A stretch of 64,000 bases of DNA from positions 186,001-250,000 of the forward strand of contig CAZALE010000003.1 of assembly GCA_964486055.1 (NCBI GenBank), given 5' to 3'. The translations under genes were made by a program, and so were the position numbers. The first letter of the stretch is position 1, and the number at the start of each line of letters is the position of its first letter. Under the pieces are notes generated by a model. The model did no database searches and was not told the origin of the DNA. It was given only the letters and a program-made list of their open reading frames with translations. The DNA is from J014 sp964486055. Its GTDB lineage: Bacteria; Acidobacteriota; Blastocatellia; Pyrinomonadales; Pyrinomonadaceae. Shown here piece by piece: positions 52,987 to 61,865 of the stretch.

Positions 52987-54324
52987 TCAGCTTTCCCGTA
53001 TCCATCTGAAAAGCTCTGGAAGGTTGGGGCGTTTACCATACATTAACATACCTATTCGATAAACCCTGGAAGATAACCAGACAATTCCGAAAACTGATGC
53101 CAGATTTACTACTATGGAAAGGCCAATTTGCCAAACCGGAGGAATCTCCGCAATTATTCTAAGTGGCATTGCTAAAGGAGCTGAGAATGGCAAAATTGAG
53201 ATAAGTATAGATACTGTAGAATTGGGATCTCTGATTACAACAAAGCATAAATAAAAACTAATAAGCATCAGCGAGACTGGAACTATAGAAAATTGTCCAC
53301 CTTCTTGCATGTTAGTTACAGCAGAACCTATAAGGGCAAAGATAGAAGCATATGTAAAAAATCCGATCAAGAAATACCATAGATAAAGGATAACGGCCGC
53401 CGCAGACATTTGAGGAATCTGGAAACCCTTAGCCAATAGGTAAGGAAGACTAAAAAGCAAGATTAAAAGCGCCGAAAATAGCCATATCGCTAACTGAGTT
53501 AAACAAGCGAGCCCTACGCCTATTAACTTGCCCATCATCAACTCGATTGGTTTTGCCGACGAAAATAAAATCTCAACTATTCTCGTTTCTTTCTCTTCTA
53601 CAACAGCAGAAAGTATTGTCTGACCGTAAATTGATAAGGTTATGTAAATCAAAAGAGCGATAAAAAACCCAATACCGAAATAACTACCTCCTTGTTTTTC
53701 TTCTCCTTCATTGCTTATCTTCTTAACGGAGAAATTCACTTTACTCATCAGACTCATGAACTCATCTTCACTGATATTGGTTTTTGATAACCTCTCGGCT
53801 CTTACAGCACGATTCAATGCACCGTTAATCGCGGAATTTAACAAGACGTCCTCTGCACGGCGTGAATACAACTCAAACTTCGCCGAAGTATCCATAAAGT
53901 TTCTTGGAATTATTATGTACGCATCAATTTCGCCATTTGAGATCTTAGCTTTCAGCTCTCTTTGGATTTGTTCCTCATCCTTTTCATCGGCGCTGTAATC
54001 AACAAAGATAAAGTCTGCTACAGTTAGTTTTTTTTCCTCCCGCTCCTGTGTTGAGTCGCTTAATTCATTTTCCAGGTCATTAAGCCCACGAGAATTTGAT
54101 TTATTTAGCTCTCTTTCAAGCTTACTCCTTATCTTCCCCGTGGGATCTACTATAACTAGCCTAACTGGCTCAGTCTTTATAGAAAAAACTAAGACAGGCA
54201 CCAATGAAAACACTATTCCTATGAGGGGTAACAAAAAGGTGCCAATTAAAAAAGACCATTTCAGCACTATCTTTCTATATTCATGTTTTATGACTGCGAA
54301 AACTTTCTTACTCACACTTCTCAC
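52987..54324 (-). CDS. ABC-2 type transporter permease (NatB-like)
   Basis: 445 residues. One N-terminal TM segment (about 24-46) and a large extracytoplasmic region (about 47-215) are followed by five or six C-terminal TM helices with EEKETRIVEILFSSAKPIELMMGKL, the NatB/YhaP signature. It would pair with the ATPase encoded 17 bases upstream in the transcript to export sodium or another small substrate. The natural substrate cannot be inferred. No extra periplasmic adaptor is seen. Confidence 0.9.
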   Translation of the reverse strand: MRSVSKKVFAVIKHEYRKIVLKWSFLIGTFLLPLIGIVFSLVPVLVFSIKTEPVRLVIVDPTGKIRSKLERELNKSNSRGLNDLENELSDSTQEREEKKLTVADFIFVDYSADEKDEEQIQRELKAKISNGEIDAYIIIPRNFMDTSAKFELYSRRAEDVLLNSAINGALNRAVRAERLSKTNISEDEFMSLMSKVNFSVKKISNEGEEKQGGSYFGIGFFIALLIYITLSIYGQTILSAVVEEKETRIVEILFSSAKPIELMMGKLIGVGLACLTQLAIWLFSALLILLFSLPYLLAKGFQIPQMSAAAVILYLWYFLIGFFTYASIFALIGSAVTNMQEGGQFSIVPVSLMLISFYLCFVVIRDPNSTVSILISILPFSAPLAMPLRIIAEIPPVWQIGLSIVVNLASVFGIVWLSSRVYRIGMLMYGKRPNLPELFRWIRES

Positions 54325-54341
54325 CCCATTAATTTATCGTT

Positions 54342-55253
54342 CTAATCGCCGGGATCGGTTATCTTTTCGATGAAAATGTCCTTTAAGCTTGGTTCAACTA
54401 ATTCAAATTTTAAAACAGTAGCACCGTCATTGATTAATCTTGTGAGCAATTGCTGCGAATCAGCATTCTCTGCTAGAAAAACTCGCTTCTCATCAGAATT
54501 TTCTTCTAGTCTTGCCACAAGGCTTTTATCAAGGAGAACCTTTTCTCCTCCTATAGCTCTCAAGGAAACTATGTTTTTTCTAAAACGACTTTTTACATCT
54601 CTAAGGGTGCCATTGACGACCGTACGAGATTTGTTAATCAGTAGTATGTCATCACACAATCTTTCAGCTGTTTCCATCAAGTGTGTTGAAAAAATTATGG
54701 TTTTATTTTGCGATTTAAGCTCTGATACGATATCGATTAAAAACTCAACATTTATAGGATCTAGTCCGGAAAATGGCTCATCCAAAATCAAGAGTTCTGG
54801 ATCATGTAAAACTGCTGAGATAAACTGAATCTTCTGTGCCATCCCTTTCGATAAATCACTGCTTTTCTTACTCTTCCATTCGAAAAGTTTCATTCTTTGC
54901 AGCCAATAATCTATTCGTTTATCGATCTCCGAGCGAGATACTCCCTTGAGAGCTGCAAAATAGCGAAGTTGGTCAACGATTTTCATCTTCTTGTAAAGTC
55001 CTCTCTCCTCAGGTAAATACCCTATCTTATTTTGCACTGATTCGGGCGAGGAGCTACCGAGAACCTCAATTCTTCCCGAATCGGGATGAATTATTCCAAC
55101 TATCATCCTAATGGTTGTCGTCTTCCCTGCTCCGTTAGGTCCTAAAAAGCCAAAAACTCTACCTGAACGGACCTCAACGTTAAGCGAGTCAACAGCCGTA
55201 AACTCACCAAACTTTTTTGTAACATTCTCAGCTCTGATGCTTATATTTTCCAT
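54342..55253 (-). CDS. ABC transporter ATP-binding protein (NatA-like)
   Basis: 303 residues. Walker A is GPNGAGKT (38-45); the signature is LSKGMAQKIQF, followed by Walker B LLILDEPFSGLDP and the H-loop STHLMETAE. A C-terminal extension (about 225-303) is typical of the DrrA/NatA subfamily. It drives the NatB-like permease encoded next on the same strand. NatA-type pairs export Na+, drugs or unknown compounds. Confidence 0.93.
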   Translation of the reverse strand: MENISIRAENVTKKFGEFTAVDSLNVEVRSGRVFGFLGPNGAGKTTTIRMIVGIIHPDSGRIEVLGSSSPESVQNKIGYLPEERGLYKKMKIVDQLRYFAALKGVSRSEIDKRIDYWLQRMKLFEWKSKKSSDLSKGMAQKIQFISAVLHDPELLILDEPFSGLDPINVEFLIDIVSELKSQNKTIIFSTHLMETAERLCDDILLINKSRTVVNGTLRDVKSRFRKNIVSLRAIGGEKVLLDKSLVARLEENSDEKRVFLAENADSQQLLTRLINDGATVLKFELVEPSLKDIFIEKITDPGD

Positions 55254-55333
55254 TTTTTGAATATTACTAAAGAGATTGTCTAGCCGAAAGAGGCATTTGC
55301 TTTTTTAAACGATTTCGGCAAAACTTTTGTTTC

Positions 55334-56407
55334 ATGGAAATTTTCGCTTATCAAAAGAAAGAGGGCAAGCTTACTAAAGATTATTCCGCAGAGGACATTC
55401 CGCGTTTACTTAAAGATCCTGATAATATTGTTTGGGTTGACCTGGAGAAGATAGATGAACGAGCCGAGATTATCCTCACTAGTAACTTTGAATTCGATCC
55501 GATACTGGTGCAAGATGCCAAACAGTCCTCCAATCATCCAAAAATACAGGATTTTCCGCGTTATCTTTTTTTCACTGTTCATGGCCTTAAGGAAGAGACG
55601 ACACCCTATAACTTTGTCACTAAAGAGATAGATGGCTTTCTGGGAGAAAACTTTTTAGTTACTCATCACAATGAAGACTCTAGAAGTATAGAGGAAACTA
55701 AACAGTCTATTCTGAAAAATCCCTCGATGCTTCATAAAGGCGTTGATTATTTACTTTATCAAATACTAGATCGGATCATCGATTCATATATTTCCATAAC
55801 AGATGAATTCAATAAAAAAATCAGTGAAATCGAGGATAGGATTCTAGAGTCTAAACAGATCGATGAAACTATATTAGAGGAAATAATGAGTTTGAAAAGA
55901 AGTGTCGCGAGACTTTCAAGAATCGGCTCAAGACAAGAGAGAGTTCTTTATAGACTCTCTCACGGTGAGTTTTCTTTAATTCAAAAAAGTAACATACCGC
56001 CTTATCTGGACGTTTATGATCACCTGCTGAGAGTTGTAGCGCTTGCTGAAAGTTATCGTGATCTGGTCAACAGCTTATTTAATCTACACTTTAATGTCAT
56101 AACAATCAAAACCAATGAGGCTATTAAGATAATGACTATCATCTCGACTATCATGCTTCCCCTATCACTAATAGCTGGGATCTACGGAATGAATTTTGAA
56201 AACATGCCTGAGCTAAAGACTCGCTACGGTTACTTTGTAGTTTTAGGGGTCATGGTTCTAATTGCCACTCTTCTTTTAACCTACTTTTGGCGAAAAGGAT
56301 GGCTTTTTACGATATCAGAGCGTAACAGCATAAAAAATAGAAAGGGCTATACCAGCATAAATCCCGGCCAGAATATCATCAGCACAAACTCCGATACCAA
56401 GCGGTAA
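55334..56407 (+). CDS. corA: CorA-family magnesium/cobalt transporter
   Basis: 357 residues. A long N-terminal cytoplasmic domain precedes two C-terminal TM helices and the YGMNFENMPE selectivity motif (about 298-307). WRKGWL follows the last helix, where CorA proteins usually end. Here about 30 more hydrophilic residues continue, and this extension overlaps the convergent PgpA gene by 93 bases. It forms pentameric Mg2+ channels in the inner membrane. No clear Shine-Dalgarno sequence is present. Confidence 0.94.
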   Translation: MEIFAYQKKEGKLTKDYSAEDIPRLLKDPDNIVWVDLEKIDERAEIILTSNFEFDPILVQDAKQSSNHPKIQDFPRYLFFTVHGLKEETTPYNFVTKEIDGFLGENFLVTHHNEDSRSIEETKQSILKNPSMLHKGVDYLLYQILDRIIDSYISITDEFNKKISEIEDRILESKQIDETILEEIMSLKRSVARLSRIGSRQERVLYRLSHGEFSLIQKSNIPPYLDVYDHLLRVVALAESYRDLVNSLFNLHFNVITIKTNEAIKIMTIISTIMLPLSLIAGIYGMNFENMPELKTRYGYFVVLGVMVLIATLLLTYFWRKGWLFTISERNSIKNRKGYTSINPGQNIISTNSDTKR

Positions 56408-56917
56408 AAACTGAAGTGAATTAATAGGATATGGTTTCCATATATCAAAAATCCGAAAGAAAATAAAACCAGCAAGCAATGTCTTCCACGAGAAAGTAAA
56501 GGGTATGAACAAAAAAGTTATAAGCTGTCCTATTACCTCATCAATAACAGCCTGTTTTGGATCTTTATCCTTAAAAATCCTAACACAAATCCCAGCAGCC
56601 CAAATTCCTAATAGCGAAAAGCACAGGAAGATAAGTAAATTAGCAGCATGAAACCATGCTGATATTTCCTCGGGTCTAAAGCCTCTTTGCATCAACTTAA
56701 CCTTTAGATTTGTCTCTATAAAAGCCACGAGTAGATATATTCCAACTGCCAAAGCCGAGCCTAATGAGCCCGGAATGAATGGGATGTATCCTACGCCACA
56801 AGTGCTGAGGACTAAAGCTATGTATCTTTTAGCTCCTCCCTCTATTGAGGGATCTTTTTCTAATTCTGCTTGCTCGATTGAAGATGAAATGTGAATTATC
56901 TTATCGTAGTTTGACAT
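56315..56917 (-). CDS. pgpA: Phosphatidylglycerophosphatase A
   Basis: 200 residues. The N-terminal half has GYIPFIPGSLGSALAVG and the middle has the acidic catalytic motif VIDEVIGQL. The C-terminal part ends with FRIFDIWKPYPI and CADDILAGIYAG, as in PgpA. The enzyme dephosphorylates phosphatidylglycerophosphate to phosphatidylglycerol at the inner membrane. Its 3' end overlaps the 3' end of corA on the opposite strand by 93 bases, which include the DDILAGIYAG motif, so the PgpA frame is certainly used there. Confidence 0.92.
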   Translation of the reverse strand: MSNYDKIIHISSSIEQAELEKDPSIEGGAKRYIALVLSTCGVGYIPFIPGSLGSALAVGIYLLVAFIETNLKVKLMQRGFRPEEISAWFHAANLLIFLCFSLLGIWAAGICVRIFKDKDPKQAVIDEVIGQLITFLFIPFTFSWKTLLAGFIFFRIFDIWKPYPINSLQFLPLGIGVCADDILAGIYAGIALSIFYAVTL

Positions 56918-56971
56918 AATGGAAGCAAGAATTTAGATTATGCTAAAAAGGATTCATAATTAAAGTTCAGG

Positions 56972-58414
56972 ATGAGGAAAATTCTAAACTACATTGGTGG
57001 TGAGTTGAGAGAACCGGCATCAAGAGAGTTTCTGAATAACTATGACCCAGCCACAGCTGAAATTTACTCCTTAGTTCCAGATTCTGAAGAGATAGATGTA
57101 ATCCAGGCAGTAGAATCAGCTCAGCACGCTTATGCCGAATGGTCGAACCTTCCACCTGAAACTCGCTATGAAAAATTAATAAAAATTGCAGAGTTAATAA
57201 ATGAAAACCTGGATGTGCTGGCAGAAGCTGAGAGCAAGGATACTGGTAAACCTAAAAGTCTGGCAAAACAACTAGATATTCCCCGAGCAGCATCGAATTT
57301 CAGGTTTTACGCTACAGCCATAATGCACTTCGGATCAGAATCTTATGAAACCATTGGACAAGCTATTAATTACACACTTAGACAACCTATAGGGGTTGTC
57401 GGATGTATAAGTCCATGGAATCTACCTCTCTATCTGCTTACCTGGAAAATAGCTCCAGCCTTAGCTGCCGGAAATTGCGTCATCGCTAAACCATCAGAGT
57501 TAACACCAATGACTGCATTTTTACTATCCGAATTGTGCATTAAAGCCGGATTGCCGCCCGGCGTATTAAATATTGTCCATGGATTAGGCAGCAAGGTAGG
57601 AGCAGCAATTGTAAAGCACCCTCAAATTCGCGCTATTTCATTCACTGGAGGCACTCAAACCGGCAAGTGGATTGCGGGCCAAGCTGCACCAATGTTCAAG
57701 AAACTTTCCCTGGAACTTGGTGGAAAAAATCCGAGCATAGTCTTCGCAGACTGCGATTATGAAATCGCTCTACAGACAAACGTAAGATCTTCATTTCTAA
57801 ATCAAGGCGAAATCTGCCTCTGTAGCTCCAGAATCTTCGTCGAAAAAAATATCTACGAAAAGTTTCGAGATGATTTTGTTCAGAAAGTAAAGGAACTAAA
57901 GGTTGGTGACCCACTCGATCCAAAAACACAGATCGGAGCAATAGTCTCTAAAACTCACATGGAAAAAATTCTGGGCTACATAGATCTTGCAAAAGAGGAA
58001 GGTGGCAGAATTTTAACTGGTGGCAACAGGATGAGGGTCGAGGGCAGATGTGAAAATGGATACTTCATCGAGCCAACCGTTATAGAGGGCCTTAGTTTCG
58101 ATTGCAGAACTAATCAAGAGGAAATTTTCGGACCAGTGGTAACTCTACAGTCATTCGATGATGAGAATCAGGTTATCCAGTATGCTAATTCTGTGTCTTA
58201 CGGCTTGGCTGCGATGATATGGACAGAAAATTTATCAAGGGCCCACCGCTTAGCCAGACAGTTAGAAAGTGGCGTGATTTGGATAAACAGTTGGCTGTTA
58301 AGAGACCTAAGAACACCTTTCGGAGGCATGAAAAATTCCGGACTTGGAAGAGAAGGAGGATTCGAAGCACTAAGGTTCTTTACGGAAGAAAAGAACGTTT
58401 GTGTAAAAATATGA
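56972..58414 (+). CDS. Aldehyde dehydrogenase, 2-aminomuconate-semialdehyde/hydroxymuconate type
   Basis: 480 residues. General ALDH motifs: SPWNLPLYLLTWKIAPALAAGN, the active-site Glu in LELGGKNP (about 247) and the catalytic Cys in NQGEICLCSSRIFVEK (about 281). The last segment is especially close to the ALDH8A1 and XylG-like group that oxidises 2-aminomuconate or 2-hydroxymuconate semialdehyde with NAD. A RidA-family deaminase gene follows after 6 bases, supporting a role in ring-cleavage product catabolism, for example the kynurenine/3-hydroxyanthranilate or aminophenol route. No dioxygenase gene is in the window. Confidence 0.88.
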   Translation: MRKILNYIGGELREPASREFLNNYDPATAEIYSLVPDSEEIDVIQAVESAQHAYAEWSNLPPETRYEKLIKIAELINENLDVLAEAESKDTGKPKSLAKQLDIPRAASNFRFYATAIMHFGSESYETIGQAINYTLRQPIGVVGCISPWNLPLYLLTWKIAPALAAGNCVIAKPSELTPMTAFLLSELCIKAGLPPGVLNIVHGLGSKVGAAIVKHPQIRAISFTGGTQTGKWIAGQAAPMFKKLSLELGGKNPSIVFADCDYEIALQTNVRSSFLNQGEICLCSSRIFVEKNIYEKFRDDFVQKVKELKVGDPLDPKTQIGAIVSKTHMEKILGYIDLAKEEGGRILTGGNRMRVEGRCENGYFIEPTVIEGLSFDCRTNQEEIFGPVVTLQSFDDENQVIQYANSVSYGLAAMIWTENLSRAHRLARQLESGVIWINSWLLRDLRTPFGGMKNSGLGREGGFEALRFFTEEKNVCVKI

Positions 58415-58420
58415 CAGATC

Positions 58421-58837
58421 ATGAGCGACAAGATACTTTCTAATAGAGCACCAAAACCAGTAGGCGCCTATCCGCACGCACGCAGGGTCGGAAATCTGTT
58501 GTTTTTATCTGGAGTTGGACCGCGTGATAGAGACTCGAATAGCATTCCAGGACTTCAGTTAGATGAAAACGGCAATATAATTTCCTATGATATTGAAGCC
58601 CAGTGTCATGCGGTCTTCAAAAACGTCAGATATATCCTCGAAGAAGCTGGCTCTAGCTGGGACAAAATTGTAGACGTAACGGTCTTCTTGATAAATATGA
58701 AAAAGGATTTTCCAACCTTTAATCGCATTTATGCCGAGTACTTCAAGGAAAATCAGCCTTGTAGGACAACCGTTGAGGTTGGGGCTTTGCCCACTCCAAT
58801 AGCAATTGAACTAAAGGTAATCGCAACCGTCGACTAA
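58421..58837 (+). CDS. RidA-family deaminase, 2-aminomuconate deaminase-like
   Basis: 138 residues. GAYPHARRVGNLLFLSGVGPRD (16-37) and the catalytic Arg115 in CRTTVEVGALP are RidA/YjgF hallmarks. An extra segment (about 38-56, SIPGLQLDENG) is present in the 2-aminomuconate deaminase subgroup. Ordinary RidA hydrolyses reactive enamines. Here the tight pairing with the semialdehyde dehydrogenase favours deamination of 2-aminomuconate to 4-oxalocrotonate. A plain RidA role cannot be excluded. Confidence 0.85.
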   Translation: MSDKILSNRAPKPVGAYPHARRVGNLLFLSGVGPRDRDSNSIPGLQLDENGNIISYDIEAQCHAVFKNVRYILEEAGSSWDKIVDVTVFLINMKKDFPTFNRIYAEYFKENQPCRTTVEVGALPTPIAIELKVIATVD

Positions 58838-59057
58838 ATTCAATTTTTGAATCACCAAACGACATAAGATTCTATTCTCGGATAAAGCATACTCGAACTC
58901 ATCCTTGATTATTCATTAATCATATCTACTTAAGTCTCGTTCGAAATAAAATGTCCAGGAGTACAGTTAAACTAAATAGAATTAAGAAGCTGTAGAGTGC
59001 AATTTGCTTTACTCTCCATTCGACATTATTTTCTCTAGAAGACATGGATTACCAGAT

Positions 59058-59086
59058 TTGAAATACAAATCACTCTTTGTTAAAGT
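59058..59086 (+). promoter_or_regulatory. Possible promoter of tRNA-Pro
   Basis: TTGAAA (59058-59063) and TAAAGT (59081-59086) are 17 bases apart, with a predicted start about 40 bases before the tRNA. Moderate match only. Confidence 0.33.
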
Positions 59087-59133
59087 GAAATTTCCGTTGG
59101 GATGTTATTTGCAGAGGCGAATGAAATATGAGT

Positions 59134-59210
59134 CGGGATGTGGCGCAGCCTGGTAGCGCGTTCGCTTGGGGTGCGAAAGGTCGCGAGTTCAAATCTCGCC
59201 ATCCCGACCA
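59134..59210 (+). tRNA. tRNA-Pro (GGG)
   Basis: A 77-nt cloverleaf. Acceptor CGGGATG pairs with CATCCCG, with discriminator A and encoded CCA. The D arm GCGCAGCCTGGTAGCGC is typical for proline. The anticodon stem TTCGC/GCGAA holds loop TTGGGGT, giving anticodon GGG. T-loop TTCAAAT is normal. Confidence 0.96.
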
Positions 59211-59402
59211 GTCAAAATCAAACAAGACTCCTAATTCACTACAAGTCCAACAAAACCTTACCACCATCTACGCTACATAACATCTAGCAATCTCACGCAA
59301 AGTTTCTTGATCCAAAAAGACATCCCAAATTTGCGTAAGGAAATCCTCCGAAAAATAGGACAAGCGAAAGTTATGTAGCTCTTTTACCTGATCTTGCTCA
59401 AT

Positions 59403-59449
59403 AACAAAAGAGGGTATGACACATGGGCAGTCTCATACCTTTCAGCACA
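59403..59449 (+). repeat. 47-bp direct repeat, left copy
   Basis: Identical over all 47 bases to 59550-59596. It contains an imperfect palindrome: 10-bp arms at 59413-59422 and 59430-59439 with one mismatch around a 7-base loop. It ends exactly at the N gap. Confidence 0.85.
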
Positions 59450-59549
59450 NNNNNNNNNNNNNNNNNNNNNNNNNNNNNNNNNNNNNNNNNNNNNNNNNNN
59501 NNNNNNNNNNNNNNNNNNNNNNNNNNNNNNNNNNNNNNNNNNNNNNNNN
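59450..59549. other. Assembly gap (100 N)
   Basis: One hundred consecutive N, the usual placeholder for a gap of unknown size. True content and length are not known, and any open frame drawn across it is meaningless. Confidence 0.99.
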
Positions 59550-59596
59550 AACAAAAGAGGGTATGACACATGGGCAGTCTCATACCTTTCAGCACA
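59550..59596 (+). repeat. 47-bp direct repeat, right copy
   Basis: Second exact copy of 59403-59449, beginning exactly where the gap ends. Its right edge is followed by unrelated sequence leading to the M3 peptidase stop. Confidence 0.85.
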
Positions 59597-59653
59597 GGAC
59601 TTAGAGTGTTGCTAATTCTAATCAATTAAGTTCAATTTAAACATTAGAATTAA

Positions 59654-61807
59654 TCAGCTAATGAAGCCTCTCTTTCGCATGAGCGCCTCTATCTTTGGAT
59701 CTCTGCCTCTGAATAATCTGTAACCCTCGGCTGGATCTATGGTATTACCGACGGAAAAAACATATTTAACCAATCTCTTTGCTACGTTTTTATCATATGG
59801 TCCACCGGCTTCGGTAAATGCTTCGTATGCATCAGCGGTTATGACATCTGACCAGAGATAACTGTAGTAACCAGCAGAGTAACCATCATCGGAAAATATG
59901 TGCGCAAATTGTGGCAAGCGATGCCTCATGACTATTTCGCGAGGCATACCTAATTGCTCCAAAGTTTCTTTCTCAAAGCGCTTTGGATCAATCCGATCAG
60001 TCTCGCTCGCAGCTAAGTGAATCTTCATATCGACCAGAGCACTGGCCAAGTATTCGACTGTAGCGAACCCCTGATTGAAAGTCGAAGCTCTCTTGATTTT
60101 TTGAACCAGGTCTTGCGGTATGGGCTTACCGGTTTTGTAATGAACGGCAAATCTTTGTAAAACTTCAGGTGTGGACAACCAATGCTCAAGTAGTTGTGAT
60201 GGGAATTCCACATAATCACGAGGAACATTAGTGCCTGACAGAGATGGATAAGTCACATTAGAACAAAGTCCGTGTAAAGCATGGCCAAATTCATGAAAAA
60301 GCGTTTTAGCATCATCCCACGAGATTAAAACTGGCTCGCCCGGCTTACCCTTGATGAAATTGGAGTTATTCGAGACGATTGTTGGCACTTCTTTATCTAT
60401 TCGCTCTTGATCTCTATATGCGTTCATCCACGCGCCAGATCTTTTCCCTTCTCGAGCGTAAGGATCAAAATACCATAGGCCTACATGTTTACCCGTGGTC
60501 TTGTTCTTTACCTCCCAGACCCGAACGTCAGGATGATAAACAGGTACATTCACCTGAACAAACTCAAAATCAAACAACTGGCCTGCTACCCAAAACATCG
60601 CTTCGCGCAACTTCTCGAGCTGTAAATATGGTTTTATTTCGTTCTCATCTAGATCATATTTAGCTTTACGGACTTTTTCAGCATAGTAGCGATAGTCCCA
60701 AGGCTCAATTTTAATGCCAGCACCTTCCTTATCAGCTATAGCCTGCATATCTGCAACTTCTTGACGCACACGAGCGACGGCAGGCTTCCAGACTGCTTCC
60801 ATCAACTCCAAAGTTCGCTCTGGTGTCTTCGCCATAGTATCTTCAAGATTCCAATGCGCATGACTCTCGTAGCCTAAAAGCTTCGCCCGCTCAGCACGCA
60901 ACCTTAGTATCTCAGGAATTACTGAGTTGTTATCGTTTTTATCCCCGTTATCACCCCTACTTATGAACATCCGCCATACTTTCTCTCTTAAGTCACGCCT
61001 CTCAGAATAGGTAAGAAAAGGCTCCACGGATGATCTAGTATTTAAAATCACCCAGGCATTCTTTAAGCCTTTACGCTCAGCAGCCTGAGCCGCAGCATCT
61101 CGGATTGATTGTGGAAGTCCCGCTAAATCCGCTTCGCTCTTCAAAACCACGTATTTTTCATTTTCGTCAGCTAATAAGTTCTGGCTAAATTTAGTGTAGA
61201 GCCCGGCCAGTTGCTGATTTATAGCTGAAAGCTTTTGCTTTTGTTCTTTACTTAGTTTAGCTCCGGCATGCACGAAATTCGTGTAATAGAACCAAACCAA
61301 TCTTTGCTGCTCGGAATCAAGCTTAGATTTCGCGGGCGAATTGTAGACGTTCTCTATGCGCCTAAACAGCGGCTCATTTTGATAAATCTTGTCAAAAAAG
61401 GCTGCTATTTTCGGATTCATCTCAGCCTCAATCTTCTGAAACTCTGAGGAGCTCATGTTATTCGACCAAACATTATAAACAGCCCTCACTCTACTTAATT
61501 TGGACATCGCTTTTTCCATGGGAATCAGAGTGTTTTCGAATGTTGGGGCTTCAGATTGATTTGCAATTCTGTCTATTTCCATCAAGGCCTCAGCCATTGC
61601 AGTTTCTAAAGCCGGTTTGAAATACTCCACTTTGACCTTATCGAACGGTGGAACTCCTCCGTAATCACCCGTCCACTCCGCCAAAAGTGGGTTTACTTCT
61701 TTAGAGTTATCTGTCGCCTCTACTGGGCTTTCTGCTGATGTCTTTTTATCTGCGATCATGTTCACCATTAAAAAAATAATCAAGATAGATCTTAGAAAAG
61801 TCCTCAT
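59654..61807 (-). CDS. M3-family peptidyl-dipeptidase/oligopeptidase with signal peptide
   Basis: 717 residues. An N-terminal hydrophobic signal (about 1-22, MRTFLRSILIIFLMVNMIA) suggests export, unlike the cytoplasmic Dcp and PrlC of E. coli. The zinc site is HEFGHALHG (about 505-513), with a downstream Glu in FVEFPSQLLEHW as third ligand, followed by a conserved FNQGFATVEYLA segment. The length is normal for M3 dipeptidyl carboxypeptidases, which release C-terminal dipeptides from oligopeptides. The mature part starts near residue 25. The stop lies 57 bases from the right repeat copy. Confidence 0.92.
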   Translation of the reverse strand: MRTFLRSILIIFLMVNMIADKKTSAESPVEATDNSKEVNPLLAEWTGDYGGVPPFDKVKVEYFKPALETAMAEALMEIDRIANQSEAPTFENTLIPMEKAMSKLSRVRAVYNVWSNNMSSSEFQKIEAEMNPKIAAFFDKIYQNEPLFRRIENVYNSPAKSKLDSEQQRLVWFYYTNFVHAGAKLSKEQKQKLSAINQQLAGLYTKFSQNLLADENEKYVVLKSEADLAGLPQSIRDAAAQAAERKGLKNAWVILNTRSSVEPFLTYSERRDLREKVWRMFISRGDNGDKNDNNSVIPEILRLRAERAKLLGYESHAHWNLEDTMAKTPERTLELMEAVWKPAVARVRQEVADMQAIADKEGAGIKIEPWDYRYYAEKVRKAKYDLDENEIKPYLQLEKLREAMFWVAGQLFDFEFVQVNVPVYHPDVRVWEVKNKTTGKHVGLWYFDPYAREGKRSGAWMNAYRDQERIDKEVPTIVSNNSNFIKGKPGEPVLISWDDAKTLFHEFGHALHGLCSNVTYPSLSGTNVPRDYVEFPSQLLEHWLSTPEVLQRFAVHYKTGKPIPQDLVQKIKRASTFNQGFATVEYLASALVDMKIHLAASETDRIDPKRFEKETLEQLGMPREIVMRHRLPQFAHIFSDDGYSAGYYSYLWSDVITADAYEAFTEAGGPYDKNVAKRLVKYVFSVGNTIDPAEGYRLFRGRDPKIEALMRKRGFIS

Positions 61808-61865
61808 CTGTTGTCTTACTCCCTCTTTCTAAGCATATCAATTTTAGTTAAAAATCAAAGTCTAT

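Larger units (their letters stand above)
59211..59653. other. Non-coding or unresolved stretch with gap and direct repeats
   Basis: About 440 bases between tRNA-Pro and the M3 peptidase stop. It contains the 100-N gap flanked by an exact 47-bp direct repeat. On the minus strand an open frame without ATG (stop at 59268-59270, open to 59432) encodes about 54 protein-like residues but meets a TGA inside the repeat, so no gene is called. Nothing else recognised. Confidence 0.5.

Noticed and set aside
54370..54828. 152-codon plus-strand open frame
   Set aside because: Antisense to the NatA-like ATPase with intact Walker and signature motifs.
58838..58862. Short inverted repeat after the RidA gene as terminator
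   Set aside because: Only a 6-bp AT-rich stem with no following T-tract.
59403..59596. CRISPR array
   Set aside because: Only two copies are seen, each abutting N; the 47-bp unit is long, no spacer can be seen and no cas gene is present. Kept as a finding, not called.
59384..59625. Open frames drawn through the N gap on both strands
   Set aside because: They consist mostly of unknown residues; the frame across a placeholder gap has no meaning.
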